Origin: Amorphus orientalis
Lineage (GTDB): Bacteria; Pseudomonadota; Alphaproteobacteria; Rhizobiales; Amorphaceae
Reading direction: 5' to 3'
Assembly (NCBI RefSeq): GCF_030814015.1
Contig: NZ_JAUSUL010000004.1
Span: forward strand, 1-64,000
Length of the DNA: 64,000 nt
Positions 16,817-24,449 of this stretch are shown here, in pieces. The notes under the pieces are model-generated. The model did no database searches, was not told the origin of the DNA, and saw only the letters and a list, made by a program, of their open reading frames with translations. Both the position numbers and the translations under genes were made by a program. The first letter of the stretch is position 1. Every line of letters begins with the position of its first letter.

Positions 16817-19800
16817 TGAGCACGACCGAAGGCACAGCCCCGGGCTCCGCACTGGACTTCCGCACCGACGCCGCCACCGGCGCCGCCTCCGACCGCACGG
16901 CGATGCGCGCGGCCGCCCGCCAGCCGTTCCGGCGTGACGAGGGCGGCCGGATCGACCGGTCCAAGCCGATCCACTTCACCTTCGACGGCAAGCCGGTGTC
17001 CGGCTACGCCGGCGACACGGTGGCCTCCGCGCTGATGGCGAACGGCATCCACATGATCGCCCGCGGCTTCAAGTATCATCGGCCGCGCGGGGTGATGACG
17101 GCGGGCGCGGACGATCCGGCCGGCCTCGTCCAGATCGGCAGCGATCCGGCGATCACCGATCCCAACACCCGCGCCACCGAGCAGGAGATCTATTCCGGCC
17201 TGGAGGTGAAGAGCCAGAACGCCTGGCCCTCGCTTTCCTTCGATGTCGGCGCGATCAATGACATCTTCCATCGCTTCTTGCCGTCGGGCTTCTACTACAA
17301 GACCTTCATGGGCCCGCCCGGCTCGTGGATGGGCTTCGAGAAGATCATCCGGGCGGCGGCCGGTCTCGGAAAGGCGCCGTCCGCGCCCGATCCGGATCGC
17401 TACGAACACATCAACCATCACTGCGAGGTGCTGGTGGTCGGTGGCGGCCCCGCCGGCCTCGCCGCGGCGCTTGCCGCGGCGCGCTCCGGTGCGCGGGTGG
17501 TGCTGGCCGAGGAGACCGCCGAACTGGGCGGCTGGCTGCTTTCGGCCGACCGGGACACGCTGATCGACGGCATGGCGCCGGCGGAATGGATCGCCGCGGT
17601 CGAAGCCGAGCTCAGGACCTATCCCGACGTCCGCGTCCTCACCCGCACCTGCGCCTTCGGCTACTACGCCGAGAACCAGGTGAACCTCTGGGAAAAGATC
17701 GCCGACCACCAGATGCCGGCCGACCGGGATCCGCGCCTGCCGCGCCAGCGCAACTGGCGGATCCGTGCGCGCGAGGTGGTGCTGGCGACCGGGTCCACCG
17801 AGCGGCCGCTGCTGTTTCCCGGCAACGACCGGCCCGGCATCGTGCTCGCTTCCGCCGCCCTCACCTTCGCCGAGCGGTACGGCGTCCTTGTCGGCAAGAA
17901 GATCGCGGTCGTGACCAACAACGACACCGGCTACGACGCCGCGTGCCGCCTGAAGCAGGCCGGCGCGGACATCGTCGCGGTGATCGATTCGCGCGCGGCC
18001 GCCGGCGTCGGTGTCGCCGAGCGGGCAAGCGCAGCCGGCATCCAGGTGCGCCGCGGCACTGCCGTGGTGGCGACGTCCGGACGCAAGCGGGTCTCCGGTA
18101 TCACCGTCCAGGCACTCGCAGCCGACGGATCCCCCACCGGCTCCTCGGAAAAGCTCGCCTGCGACTCGCTGGCCATGGCCGGCGGCTTCTCGCCCAACGT
18201 CGCCCTGTTTTCCCAGTCCCGCGGCCAGCTCAGCTACGACGAGACGATCGGCGCGTTCGTGCCGGGCCGCTCCGTCCAGCGCGAGCGCTCGGCCGGCGCC
18301 TGCGCCGGACGCTTCGATCTGGCGGGCTGCCTGGAAACGGGATTCGCGGCCGGTGCGGCCGCCTCCACGGCCGCCGGGTTCGAAGCGGATGCGCCGTCCG
18401 TGCCGCAGGTCGCCGACGCGGCGCTTGCGCCCGGCGCGCTCGACCCGCGCGTCGTGCTCCCCCATGCCCGCGCCGGCCGCACCTTCGTCGACACCCAGAA
18501 CGACACGACGGTGAAGGACCTGCGTCTCGCCGTGCAGGAAGGCTATTCCTCGGTCGAGCACGCCAAGCGCTACACCACCACCGGCATGGGCACCGACCAG
18601 GGCAAGACGGTCAACATCAACGCCTTCGCCATCCTGGCCGACAAGCAGGCGGCCAAACTGCCTGAAATCGGCACCACCACGTTCCGCCAGCCCTACAAGC
18701 CGGTGACGTTCGGCGTCATGGCCGGCGCCCATTCCGGCGGCCACTTCGCGCCGCGCCGAACCACCGCCATGCACGACTGGCACGTGGCCAACGGCGCGAT
18801 GTTCGAGACGGTCGGCGACTGGCTGCGCGCGTGGATCTATCCGATGCCGGGCGAGACCCCGGAGGCAGCCCTCCAGCGCGAATGCCTCGCCGCACGCAAC
18901 GCGATCGGCGTGCTCGACGCCTCCACGCTCGGCAAGATCGACATACGCGGCAAGGACGCCCGCACCCTGCTCAACCGGGTCTACACCAACGCCTGGTCGA
19001 AGCTCGAGCCCGGCCGCTGCCGCTACGGCCTCATGCTCAACGAGGACGGCATGGTGTTCGACGACGGCGTGACGTCCTGCATCGCCGACGATCATTTCCA
19101 CATGACCACCACCACCGGCGGCGCCGCCCGGGTGATGGCGTGGCTGGAAGACTACCTCCAGACCGAGTGGACCGATCTCGACGTCCGGCTGACCAGCGTC
19201 ACCGAACAGTGGGCCGTCGCTTCGCTGACCGGTCCGCGCACGCCGGAGCTGATGGCGGAGCTGCTGGACGACCTCGATCCGAACCCGGACACCTTCCCGT
19301 TCATGTCGTGGCAGAACGCCCACATCGACGGGGTTCCGGTCCGGGTGTTCCGGATCTCCTTCACCGGCGGCGTCTCCTACGAGATCAACGTCAACGCCAG
19401 CTACGGCCTGTGGCTGTGGCAGACGATCATGGAAAAGGGCCAGCGCTACGGCATCACGCCCTACGGCACGGAAGGCATGCATCTGCTGCGCGCCGAGGCG
19501 GGCTTCATCATCGCCGGCCAGGACACCGACGGCACCATGACGCCGATCGATCTCAGGATGGACAAGCTCATCTCGAGCAAGAAGGGGGACTTCATCGGCA
19601 AGCGCTCCCTCACCCGCTCCGATACGGCGCGCGAGGACCGGCGGCAGCTGGTCGGGCTCCTGACCCAGGATCCGCAGACGGTGCTCGCCGAAGGCGCCCA
19701 CGTCATCGAAACCGCGTCCGAACCGGCGCCGCCGGTGCCGATGCTCGGCCATGTCACCTCGAGCTACTTCTCGCCCAATCTCGGCCGGTCGATCGCCTTC

Positions 19801-19932
19801 GCGGCGATCAAGGCCGGCGGCCGGCGCATGGGCGAGACCTTGTATGTCACCCGGCTCGACGGCGGCGCACCGATCGCCGCAACCGTGACCGAGCTCGATT
19901 TCCTCGCCCAGAAGGAGGCCGGGAATGTTTGA
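16816..19932 (+). CDS. soxA: Sarcosine oxidase, alpha subunit
   Basis: The 1038-residue protein has the expected order. An N-terminal ferredoxin-like domain (KPIHFTFDGKPVSGYAGDTVASALMANG) is followed by a dinucleotide domain near residue 206 (VLVVGGGPAGLAAALAAARSG), a second near 360 (KKIAVVTNNDTGYDAACRL) and a C-terminal GcvT-like folate domain from about 650. It binds NAD and channels the methylene group to THF. The first ~45 residues (Thr/Ala-rich) are a longer lead than usual. Start ATG 16816 overlaps the soxD stop and follows GGGGAG. Confidence 0.95.
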   Translation: MSTTEGTAPGSALDFRTDAATGAASDRTAMRAAARQPFRRDEGGRIDRSKPIHFTFDGKPVSGYAGDTVASALMANGIHMIARGFKYHRPRGVMTAGADDPAGLVQIGSDPAITDPNTRATEQEIYSGLEVKSQNAWPSLSFDVGAINDIFHRFLPSGFYYKTFMGPPGSWMGFEKIIRAAAGLGKAPSAPDPDRYEHINHHCEVLVVGGGPAGLAAALAAARSGARVVLAEETAELGGWLLSADRDTLIDGMAPAEWIAAVEAELRTYPDVRVLTRTCAFGYYAENQVNLWEKIADHQMPADRDPRLPRQRNWRIRAREVVLATGSTERPLLFPGNDRPGIVLASAALTFAERYGVLVGKKIAVVTNNDTGYDAACRLKQAGADIVAVIDSRAAAGVGVAERASAAGIQVRRGTAVVATSGRKRVSGITVQALAADGSPTGSSEKLACDSLAMAGGFSPNVALFSQSRGQLSYDETIGAFVPGRSVQRERSAGACAGRFDLAGCLETGFAAGAAASTAAGFEADAPSVPQVADAALAPGALDPRVVLPHARAGRTFVDTQNDTTVKDLRLAVQEGYSSVEHAKRYTTTGMGTDQGKTVNINAFAILADKQAAKLPEIGTTTFRQPYKPVTFGVMAGAHSGGHFAPRRTTAMHDWHVANGAMFETVGDWLRAWIYPMPGETPEAALQRECLAARNAIGVLDASTLGKIDIRGKDARTLLNRVYTNAWSKLEPGRCRYGLMLNEDGMVFDDGVTSCIADDHFHMTTTTGGAARVMAWLEDYLQTEWTDLDVRLTSVTEQWAVASLTGPRTPELMAELLDDLDPNPDTFPFMSWQNAHIDGVPVRVFRISFTGGVSYEINVNASYGLWLWQTIMEKGQRYGITPYGTEGMHLLRAEAGFIIAGQDTDGTMTPIDLRMDKLISSKKGDFIGKRSLTRSDTAREDRRQLVGLLTQDPQTVLAEGAHVIETASEPAPPVPMLGHVTSSYFSPNLGRSIAFAAIKAGGRRMGETLYVTRLDGGAPIAATVTELDFLAQKEAGNV

Positions 19933-20572
19933 TCCGCGACGCCGTTCACCGCTCGCCCACCGGGCGCCGATCCGCGCCGAGAACGGGGCGGTCAGCCTCG
20001 CCGAGTGGCCGTTCCTGACCAAGATCGGGCTGCGCTGCCAGCCCGGCCGTGACGCGGAGGCCGTCGCCTCCGCCACCGGTGTGGCGCTGCCCACCGCCGC
20101 CTGCTCCAGCGCGGTCACCGGCGAGCGGTCGCTGCTGTGGCTCGGGCCGGACGAGTGGCTGCTTCTCGCCCCTGACGGCGAAGGAACGGAGCTGGGGAAA
20201 GCGCTCGAAGGGGCGCTCGCCGGCCAGCCGCTCACCCAGACCGTGGACGTGTCGGACTACTACACGCTGATCACCCTGACGGGACCGCGCGGGCGGGACG
20301 TTCTATCCAAGTTGATCACCATCGACATGCATCCCCGCGCCTTCCAGGCCGGCCGCGTCGTCGGCACCCATGTCGGCACGAGCACGGCGGTCACGATCTG
20401 GCTGCGCGACGAAAGCGAGGCCGCGGGGCCGGTGTTCGACATCCTCGTCCGCGCGTCGCTTGCCGACTATCTGTGGTGCCTGCTCGCCGACGCCGGCCGC
20501 GAGTTCGGCTGCCCGGAACAGGAGCCGAAGGCCGGAGAATCGATGCGCGGGGCGCTTCCGAGCGCCGCCTGA
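19925..20572 (+). CDS. soxG: Sarcosine oxidase, gamma subunit
   Basis: The 215-residue protein is a divergent GcvT-like fold subunit of the sarcosine oxidase tetramer. Diagnostic stretches are LWLGPDEWLLLAP, VDVSDYYTLITLTGPRGRDVLSKL and VFDILVRASLADYLWCLLADAGREFG. It overlaps soxA by 8 nt and is preceded by a perfect AAGGAGG inside the soxA end, so it belongs to the same operon. It ends five bases from a converging broken gene. Confidence 0.93.
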   Translation: MFDPRRRSPLAHRAPIRAENGAVSLAEWPFLTKIGLRCQPGRDAEAVASATGVALPTAACSSAVTGERSLLWLGPDEWLLLAPDGEGTELGKALEGALAGQPLTQTVDVSDYYTLITLTGPRGRDVLSKLITIDMHPRAFQAGRVVGTHVGTSTAVTIWLRDESEAAGPVFDILVRASLADYLWCLLADAGREFGCPEQEPKAGESMRGALPSAA

Positions 20573-20577
20573 TCGGC

Positions 20578-20927
20578 CTAGCCCTTGGATCTGGTCAGGC
20601 GGCGGGAATTGCCCCGCACGCGCTTGGCGTAGGGAGCGGCCGCCTTTCCCGACAGCCGCTTCATGCCCGCTGCCGACAGGGTCGGCCGCCGTCCCAGCGT
20701 CATCCCCCACCAGGCCGCCGTGGCCTGGCGCGCGATTTCGGTCTGAACGGCGAGGCCCGCTTCGGCCGTCGCCATCAGCTTTTCTTGGATCATCCGGCCG
20801 AGTTCCGCCGAATCCTGCGGTTTGCCCGCCGCGAAGGCGAGCGCCATTGCGTGGGTGCGCATGGCGATGACGAACGGCGCCGCGCCTCGACCATGAGGCT
20901 GTAGGCGTCGCGGTCCGGTTTCGACAT
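20578..20927 (-). pseudogene. Frameshifted small phasin-like protein gene
   Basis: Reading from ATG 20927 gives MSKPDRDAYSLMVEA. From there another frame carries APFVIAMRTHAMALAFAAGK and continues to KAAAPYAKRVRGNSRRLTRSKG and a stop at 20578. The two parts join if one G is restored in a GCG run near 20879 (GAGGCGCGGCGCCG instead of GAGGCGGCGGCGCCG). The total of 350 nt fits a 116-residue protein lacking one base. The helical, Ala/Lys-rich body and basic RVRxNxRRL tail resemble short phasin-related proteins of Rhizobiales. It may be a real mutation or an assembly error. Confidence 0.55.
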
Positions 20928-21035
20928 GAGACGGAGTTCCGATGCTGTGGCGCCCGTCGGCTCGCGGCGCGGGCCGCGCCGGCCGCCTCGACAACACCGT
21001 GCATCGGAAAAGGGTTCCGCAGGCCCGGTCTGAGC

Positions 21036-21938
21036 CTACTGCCCGGCTTCGGCCGCGACCGTGCCGTCCTCGACCGCGCCGAAAGTCCAGGTGCCCCGCG
21101 CCGTCAGCCACTCCGCCGTGCGGCGCAGCCCTCCGAAGGGATAGATGTGGGCCTGTGCGATCGCGGCACCGGGCTCGGCGGCGCAATGGGCGTCGATCGG
21201 GGCAAGCGTGGCTTCCGGACTGTAGCTCGTGGCCAGAACCGACAGGCTCATGCCGCGCTGCCGCAGCACCGACAGCGAGGCCCCGACGCCGCACATCCCG
21301 GCATATTTGACCAGGGTCGAAATCTTAGCCGGCCCGGCCACGCCGACATGGATCGGCAGCCGGTTGCCGGACCGCGCGATCCGCCGCGACCAGGCGATGA
21401 CCCGGCGCGGATCAAAGCAGAACTGGGTGACGATCCGCATGTCCGTCCCGGAGCGGGCGGCAAACGCGTTCTTCCAGACGATGGCGCGCTCCAGCTCGTC
21501 CTCGGACGCGTGCGGATTGCCTTCCGGATGGCCGGCAACCGCGATCGTGGTGATGCCGTGATCGGCGAACATGCCCGACCCCAGCGCGTCCATCGTCGAG
21601 GCGAACGGGCCGGCCGGACGGTCCGCGTCGCCGGCGATCACCAGCGCCTCGCGCACGCCCGCATCCTGCGACAGCCGGGCAAGACGGGTGGCCATCGCGC
21701 CGCGGCTTTCGATGCGCCGGACGGGAATATGGGGAACGGCAACATAGCCCGCGGCCGTCACGCGGCGAGCCGCCTCCACCTGAGCGGCGAGCGGGACGTT
21801 GCCGGTATCCGGCAGATAGACGCGGGTCCCCTGCGGGAACAGGCTGCCCAGATCGGCCAGCTCCAGCACCTGCTTGGGCGCCGCCTCGATCGACGCGGCG
21901 ACGGTGGCGGGCCGGATGGAGTTACGAAGGTCGACCAT
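21036..21938 (-). CDS. metF: Methylenetetrahydrofolate reductase family protein
   Basis: The 300-residue TIM-barrel protein matches 5,10-methylenetetrahydrofolate reductase: GYVAVPHIPVRRI, REALVIAGDADRPAGPFASTMDAL, AVAGHPEGNPHA and MRIVTQFCFDP. It reduces methylene-THF to methyl-THF with flavin, or can run in the opposite sense in methyl-group catabolism. Close to soxBDAG and fhs, it probably handles one-carbon units from sarcosine. The open frame reaches 22055, but ATG 21938 (MVDLRNSIRPA) follows CGGGGATG and begins the conserved region. Confidence 0.85.
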   Translation of the reverse strand: MVDLRNSIRPATVAASIEAAPKQVLELADLGSLFPQGTRVYLPDTGNVPLAAQVEAARRVTAAGYVAVPHIPVRRIESRGAMATRLARLSQDAGVREALVIAGDADRPAGPFASTMDALGSGMFADHGITTIAVAGHPEGNPHASEDELERAIVWKNAFAARSGTDMRIVTQFCFDPRRVIAWSRRIARSGNRLPIHVGVAGPAKISTLVKYAGMCGVGASLSVLRQRGMSLSVLATSYSPEATLAPIDAHCAAEPGAAIAQAHIYPFGGLRRTAEWLTARGTWTFGAVEDGTVAAEAGQ

Positions 21939-22300
21939 GATGCATCCCCGGCGATCACGAGCCCAGACAAGACCCGCAAGCCACTGCGGCGGGCAGACGA
22001 GCAACCGCGCCCGTCGTCCCGACACAAGCAGTTGGCGCTTGCGCGAACCGTGCAACCAGAGGCGGCACGCTGGGATCCATCATGCAGGGATTCGAACGCC
22101 TCGGCTGACGCTCCTGCGACGCCGGGATGGCGCATTCTGACGCTTTTGCGACACCGGTTGGGGGCGCAACCCATGTCGTCTCCGGATACGACGCGACCCG
22201 CACGGGCACGATTGCCCAAAGCGTTGAACCGAAGTCCCTTTCCCGGGCGGACAGGTCTCGACCCTGACCGCAGGAAGCGTTCGGAGAGGCGCGCCGCGCC
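21939..22300. other. Non-coding region upstream of metF
   Basis: No coding sequence is convincing here. GCGACA at 22148-22153 (in TTTTGCGACACCGG) repeats the hexamer found near other one-carbon genes. An overlapping frame on the minus strand has no family features. The dispersed repeat at 22301-22416 follows. Confidence 0.4.
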
Positions 22301-22416
22301 TGGAGCCATTTCCGCTCGGACGGCACCATCCGAGCGACAAGAAAGGGCTCCAGATTCAACAGGCTGAGCAGTTCTCCCTCGTTCAGACCGATGCGGCCTG
22401 AACCGGGAATGCTCCA
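22301..22416. repeat. Dispersed intergenic repeat, copy A
   Basis: This block shares its layout with a copy at 44813-44925: GAGCC-TTTCCG, a hairpin, GGCTCCAGATTCAA, then AGTTC-CC-TCGTTCAGACCG and CTGAAC/TGAACGGG. Here the hairpin arms are GCTCGGA and TCCGAGC. The flanking GAGCC and GGCTC can also pair. It does not code for protein. Confidence 0.7.
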
Positions 22417-22457
22417 AAGGCGCGGCTGCCGTCTCGCCGGGGCCGGTCGACGCCCGG

Positions 22458-23150
22458 TCAGAAGTAGTAGCTGACGCCGCCGCGCACGACGTTGGTGCGG
22501 GCTTCGACCGCCAGGTCGCCCACCGTCGGACCGAGCGCGTAAAGCTCGTTGGCGTAGCTCGTGTAGAGATATTCCGCCCGAACGGTCAGATTCTGGGTGA
22601 CCGCAGCCTCGACGCCGCCGCCCACGGTCCAGCCGGTGTGGGTGTTGGTGTCGGAATAGCCCGGCGTCGCGGCGCGGAACTTCGCCAGCGCAAGACCGCC
22701 GGTCGCATAGGCCTGGACGTCGGCCACGCCCGGCATGTTCACGAACTGGCCGAAAGCCAGGCCGAACCGGCCGCGTGCGGAGGCCGTCCAGTCCATCTGG
22801 GCGTTGACCGGGCTGGTCCCGTAGACGCGGGTCTCGTCATAGGTCGAGCCGTCGAAATCGCCCTCGATGCCGACGATGAACATCGGCGCCAGCTCGGCCG
22901 ACACGCCGACATGGGCACCGCCGATGAAGGCGTTCTCGTAGATCGACTTCTGGCCGACGATGCCGGGATCCACCGAGCCGGCAACGACACCGGCGTGTCC
23001 GCCGGCATAGAAACCGCTCCAGTTGAACCGGGCCGGTTCCGGCAGCGGCACCGGCTCTTCGAACACGATGTCGGGAAGGTCGGCGGCGAAAGCGGGAGTG
23101 GTCAGCATCGCGGCGAGGACCGCTGCCGACGCAAGGCGTGAAGGACTCAT
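22458..23150 (-). CDS. Outer-membrane beta-barrel protein (Omp25/Omp31-like)
   Basis: The 230-residue protein starts with a signal peptide (MSPSRLASAAVLAAMLTTPAFA) and ADLPD. NWSGFYAGGHAG then opens an eight-stranded barrel, and the protein ends in the aromatic VRGGVSYYF expected for outer-membrane insertion. Internal landmarks are HTGWTVGGGVEAAVTQNLTVRAEYLYT. Such proteins are abundant rhizobial surface proteins. ATG 23150 follows AAGGGTG. The neighbouring gene is a paralogue in the same orientation; an AT-rich upstream stretch with several TTAA motifs probably holds the promoter. Confidence 0.88.
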   Translation of the reverse strand: MSPSRLASAAVLAAMLTTPAFAADLPDIVFEEPVPLPEPARFNWSGFYAGGHAGVVAGSVDPGIVGQKSIYENAFIGGAHVGVSAELAPMFIVGIEGDFDGSTYDETRVYGTSPVNAQMDWTASARGRFGLAFGQFVNMPGVADVQAYATGGLALAKFRAATPGYSDTNTHTGWTVGGGVEAAVTQNLTVRAEYLYTSYANELYALGPTVGDLAVEARTNVVRGGVSYYF

Positions 23151-23283
23151 ACTGATACACCCTTGATCGTAGTTGCTCCCCTCCCGGCGAGAGACCCCGA
23201 AAACCAAGAAAACCACTTGATATCCGACTCGATACTCACCGCGAGGCCAAGGATGTTTTCCCATAAAGTCTTAAAGAATACGT

Positions 23284-23298
23284 TTAACGCTTGTTTAC
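23284..23298. promoter_or_regulatory. Near-match CtrA box in a TTAA cluster
   Basis: TTAACGCTTGTTTAC fits TTAA-N7-TTAA except for the last base. Four further TTAA motifs lie between 23268 and 23319 in an otherwise GC-rich genome, about 135 bp upstream of the beta-barrel gene. The match is suggestive only. Confidence 0.3.
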
Positions 23299-23345
23299 CT
23301 TAACGCAATTAACCTTAACGGGCGTAAACCATAAATATGGCAAAG

Positions 23346-23371
23346 AAAAAGGCGCCCGAGGGCGCCTTTTT
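23346..23371. terminator. Bidirectional intrinsic terminator after the second porin gene
   Basis: AAAAA-GGCGCC-CGAG-GGCGCC-TTTTT (23346-23371) is a textbook symmetric terminator. On the minus strand it ends the gene finishing at 23416. A second hairpin, CCGGTCGGAA/TTCCGACCGG (23382-23402), lies between it and the stop codon. Confidence 0.9.
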
Positions 23372-23415
23372 CAAGTCTCGACCGGTCGGAAATTCCGACC
23401 GGAATGAGCGTCCGA

Positions 23416-24084
23416 TCAGAACTTGTAGGAAATACCGGCGCGGACGACGTTGGAGGACACGTCGATGTTGCTGGTCGTTCCGCCGAAGTTGTAGTCCTGG
23501 CTGCCGTAGTCGGCATAGAGGTACTCGACGCGGGCGGTCACGTTCGGGGTGATCATGCCTTCGAGACCGGCACCGACGGTCCAGCCGGTGTGGGTGTTGG
23601 ACTCCGAGAAGCCGGCGTTGCTCACGTCGACGTCGGCGAACGCCACACCACCCGTGCCGTAGGCCAGGAAGCGGTCGAACGCGAAACCGGCACGACCGCG
23701 GATGCTCGACGTCCAGTTGATGTTCGCGTTGCCGGTCGTGGAGCCCGGGGTGAACGTGCCGTCCTTGTCGAACGAGGTTCCGTCGACGTCACCTTCGATA
23801 CCGACCAGGAACTGCGGCGTCACCATGTAGTTGGCGCCGGCGTGGAAACCGCCGGTGAAGGCGCTGCCGTCGGCACCGCTGACACCGCTGAAGTCGGGAT
23901 CGAAATCGCCACCGAGCCAGCCGGCGTGGAGACCGAGATAGATGCCGGTCCAGTCGTAGATCTGGACGGGCGCGGCCTGAACGGGCGCGCTGTAGGTTTC
24001 CTGGGGAAGATCGGCTGCCAGGGCCGGTGCGGCTGCCAGGCAGAGACCGGCACCCGCGATCGCAAATCGACGCATAACCATCAT
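23416..24084 (-). CDS. Outer-membrane beta-barrel protein (Omp25/Omp31-like), paralogue
   Basis: The 222-residue protein has a signal peptide (RRFAIAGAGLCLAAAPALA) and then ADLPQETYSAPVQAAPVQIYDWTGIYLGLHAGW. It has an eight-stranded barrel pattern and ends VVRAGISYKF. HTGWTVGAGLEGMITPNVTARVEYLYADYG closely parallels the adjacent paralogue, suggesting tandem duplication. ATG 24084 is preferred to the GTG at 24093 because AAGGTGA lies five bases upstream. A strong terminator follows. Confidence 0.9.
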   Translation of the reverse strand: MMVMRRFAIAGAGLCLAAAPALAADLPQETYSAPVQAAPVQIYDWTGIYLGLHAGWLGGDFDPDFSGVSGADGSAFTGGFHAGANYMVTPQFLVGIEGDVDGTSFDKDGTFTPGSTTGNANINWTSSIRGRAGFAFDRFLAYGTGGVAFADVDVSNAGFSESNTHTGWTVGAGLEGMITPNVTARVEYLYADYGSQDYNFGGTTSNIDVSSNVVRAGISYKF

Positions 24085-24449
24085 GTTCGTCACCTTACTA
24101 ATACAGGAACGGGGCGCGTTGATGCCAAACCCCGGCCGGACCCTTTCTCAAAACGGGCTGTCGGCTTGCGTGCTAACTCAACGCCGCATTCGGGCATTCG
24201 TTTCGCAATCTGGTGACGATTTCGCGGCGGAGAAGAAGCGGGGGTGAGGCAGAGTCAACAAAGGGTTAGCAATCCGACCCGGCCGGACCGGTCCGCCGGT
24301 CCGTCGACGTCGGCGCAAGGCCGGCACCGGGGAAGATTCGGCAACGACAAGCAGCGCTTCACAGCCGATCCGCCTCGATGTCACGGTCCGCCCGCGAGGA
24401 AACGGAATTTCGTCCGATGAACAGAGCGGGCCCTATTCGGCCCCGATGC
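24085..24449. other. Intergenic region between porin and kai operon
   Basis: About 365 bases lie between the start of the second porin and the end of the LOV-GGDEF-EAL gene. No gene, hairpin terminator or clear promoter was recognised; the reading frames crossing it look like random translation. Confidence 0.4.

Noticed and set aside
16657-20235. 1192-residue open frame antisense to soxA/soxG
   Set aside because: Same high-GC shadow effect; the sense genes are complete and recognisable.
22078-22100. tRNA-like T-loop GGGATTCGAACGCC
   Set aside because: No acceptor stem, anticodon stem or CCA region pairs around it on either strand.
21955-22359. Minus-strand protein beginning MNLEPFLVARMV
   Set aside because: A similar opening occurs at 44869 only because both lie on the dispersed repeat; the frames diverge at once and no protein family is seen.
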